Positions 6,906-6,963 of a DNA stretch of 6,963 nucleotides are shown here, one piece after another. Made by a program: the position numbers and the translations under genes. The notes under the pieces are model-generated. The model ran no database searches. It saw only the letters and a list, made by a program, of their open reading frames with translations, and was not told where the DNA came from. Source of the stretch: Lachnospiraceae bacterium (lineage in GTDB: Bacteria > Bacillota > Clostridia > Lachnospirales > Lachnospiraceae); NCBI GenBank assembly GCA_024695225.1, contig JAILIO010000194.1, positions 1 through 6,963 on the forward strand, read 5' to 3'. The stretch's first letter is position 1; each line of letters opens with the position of its first letter.

Positions 6906-6963
6906 TTTTTTAACAATGATTCCAACAGCAAAGAATCCAATCAAAGATGTGCCAATTGCGGCA
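6889..6963. other. Composition break: unrelated AT-rich sequence joined inside the propeller gene
   Basis: From about 6889 the family match of the propeller gene ends in mid-domain. By hand count GC drops to 24 of 74 bases (32%), against 30 of 60 (50%) in 6781-6840. The start of the segment holds AAAAAAT (6889-6895) and its inverse ATTTTTT (6905-6911). Read on the minus strand from 6962, it encodes a hydrophobic run (AAIGTSLIGFFAVGII) followed by VKKSQ, which resembles a membrane segment with a basic flank. The possibilities are the edge of a mobile element, a chromosomal rearrangement, or an assembly chimera at a sequence end. No inverted-repeat terminus, target duplication or recombinase can be identified in so short a piece. 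Confidence 0.55.

Noticed and set aside
6889..6911. A/T inverted repeat as a rho-independent terminator of the propeller gene
   Set aside because: The stem is only A-T pairs, with no GC core, and it overlaps the stop codon region, so it would be a very weak terminator.
6916..6963. Plus-strand frame from ATG 6916 (MIPTAKNPIKDVPIAA) as the start of a new gene
   Set aside because: There is no Shine-Dalgarno sequence upstream (the preceding bases are T-rich), and only 16 codons are visible.
6889..6963. Naming the tail as a Tn916-family or other specific element
   Set aside because: No terminal repeat, recombinase or coupling sequence can be verified in 75 bases; only the general A/T-tract pattern is suggestive.

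Overview
The window looks like a piece of a Clostridia chromosome, most likely from the Lachnospiraceae (Butyrivibrio/Roseburia-like gut or rumen bacteria). The reasons are a RecU-type Holliday junction resolvase, which is a Firmicutes family, strong AGGAGG-like ribosome binding sites, frequent ATA and AGA/AGG codons at roughly 50% GC, and a long periplasmic-style propeller sensor of a kind common in that family. The genus is inference; no rRNA or other marker is present.

Layout. Seven complete or nearly complete genes lie on the + strand, head to tail, with almost no spacer: a coiled-coil protein (57-683), an RsuA-type pseudouridine synthase (696-1403), a small two-helix membrane protein (1403-1981), an RluA-type pseudouridine synthase (1983-2951), peptidase T (2948-4180), RecU (4185-4721) and a secreted or membrane-tethered two-propeller sensor (4773-6905). 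The first six are spaced by 12 nt or less or overlap, so they probably form one transcription unit with translational coupling. The first 34 bases may be the tail of a further upstream gene. The only real gap before the right end is 51 bp of AT-rich DNA ahead of the propeller gene, which could hold a promoter. I see no RNA gene, CRISPR array, complete insertion sequence or convincing terminator.

Function. The operon is housekeeping in character: rRNA modification (two different pseudouridine synthase families), terminal steps of peptide breakdown (PepT), and recombination and chromosome segregation (RecU). It also holds a coiled-coil protein of unknown role and an uncharacterised membrane protein. 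The propeller gene belongs to a sensory family that normally ends in a Y_Y_Y domain, a membrane helix and a cytoplasmic output domain.

The one clear anomaly is at the right end. Near base 6889 the propeller gene stops matching its family in the middle of the Y_Y_Y domain. Composition falls from about 50% to about 32% GC, and a stop codon follows within a few codons. The last ~75 bases look unrelated to the gene. They may be the edge of an inserted element, a rearrangement or an assembly join. I did not find a convincing new multi-gene system; the rest is an ordinary chromosomal operon with some curiosities.
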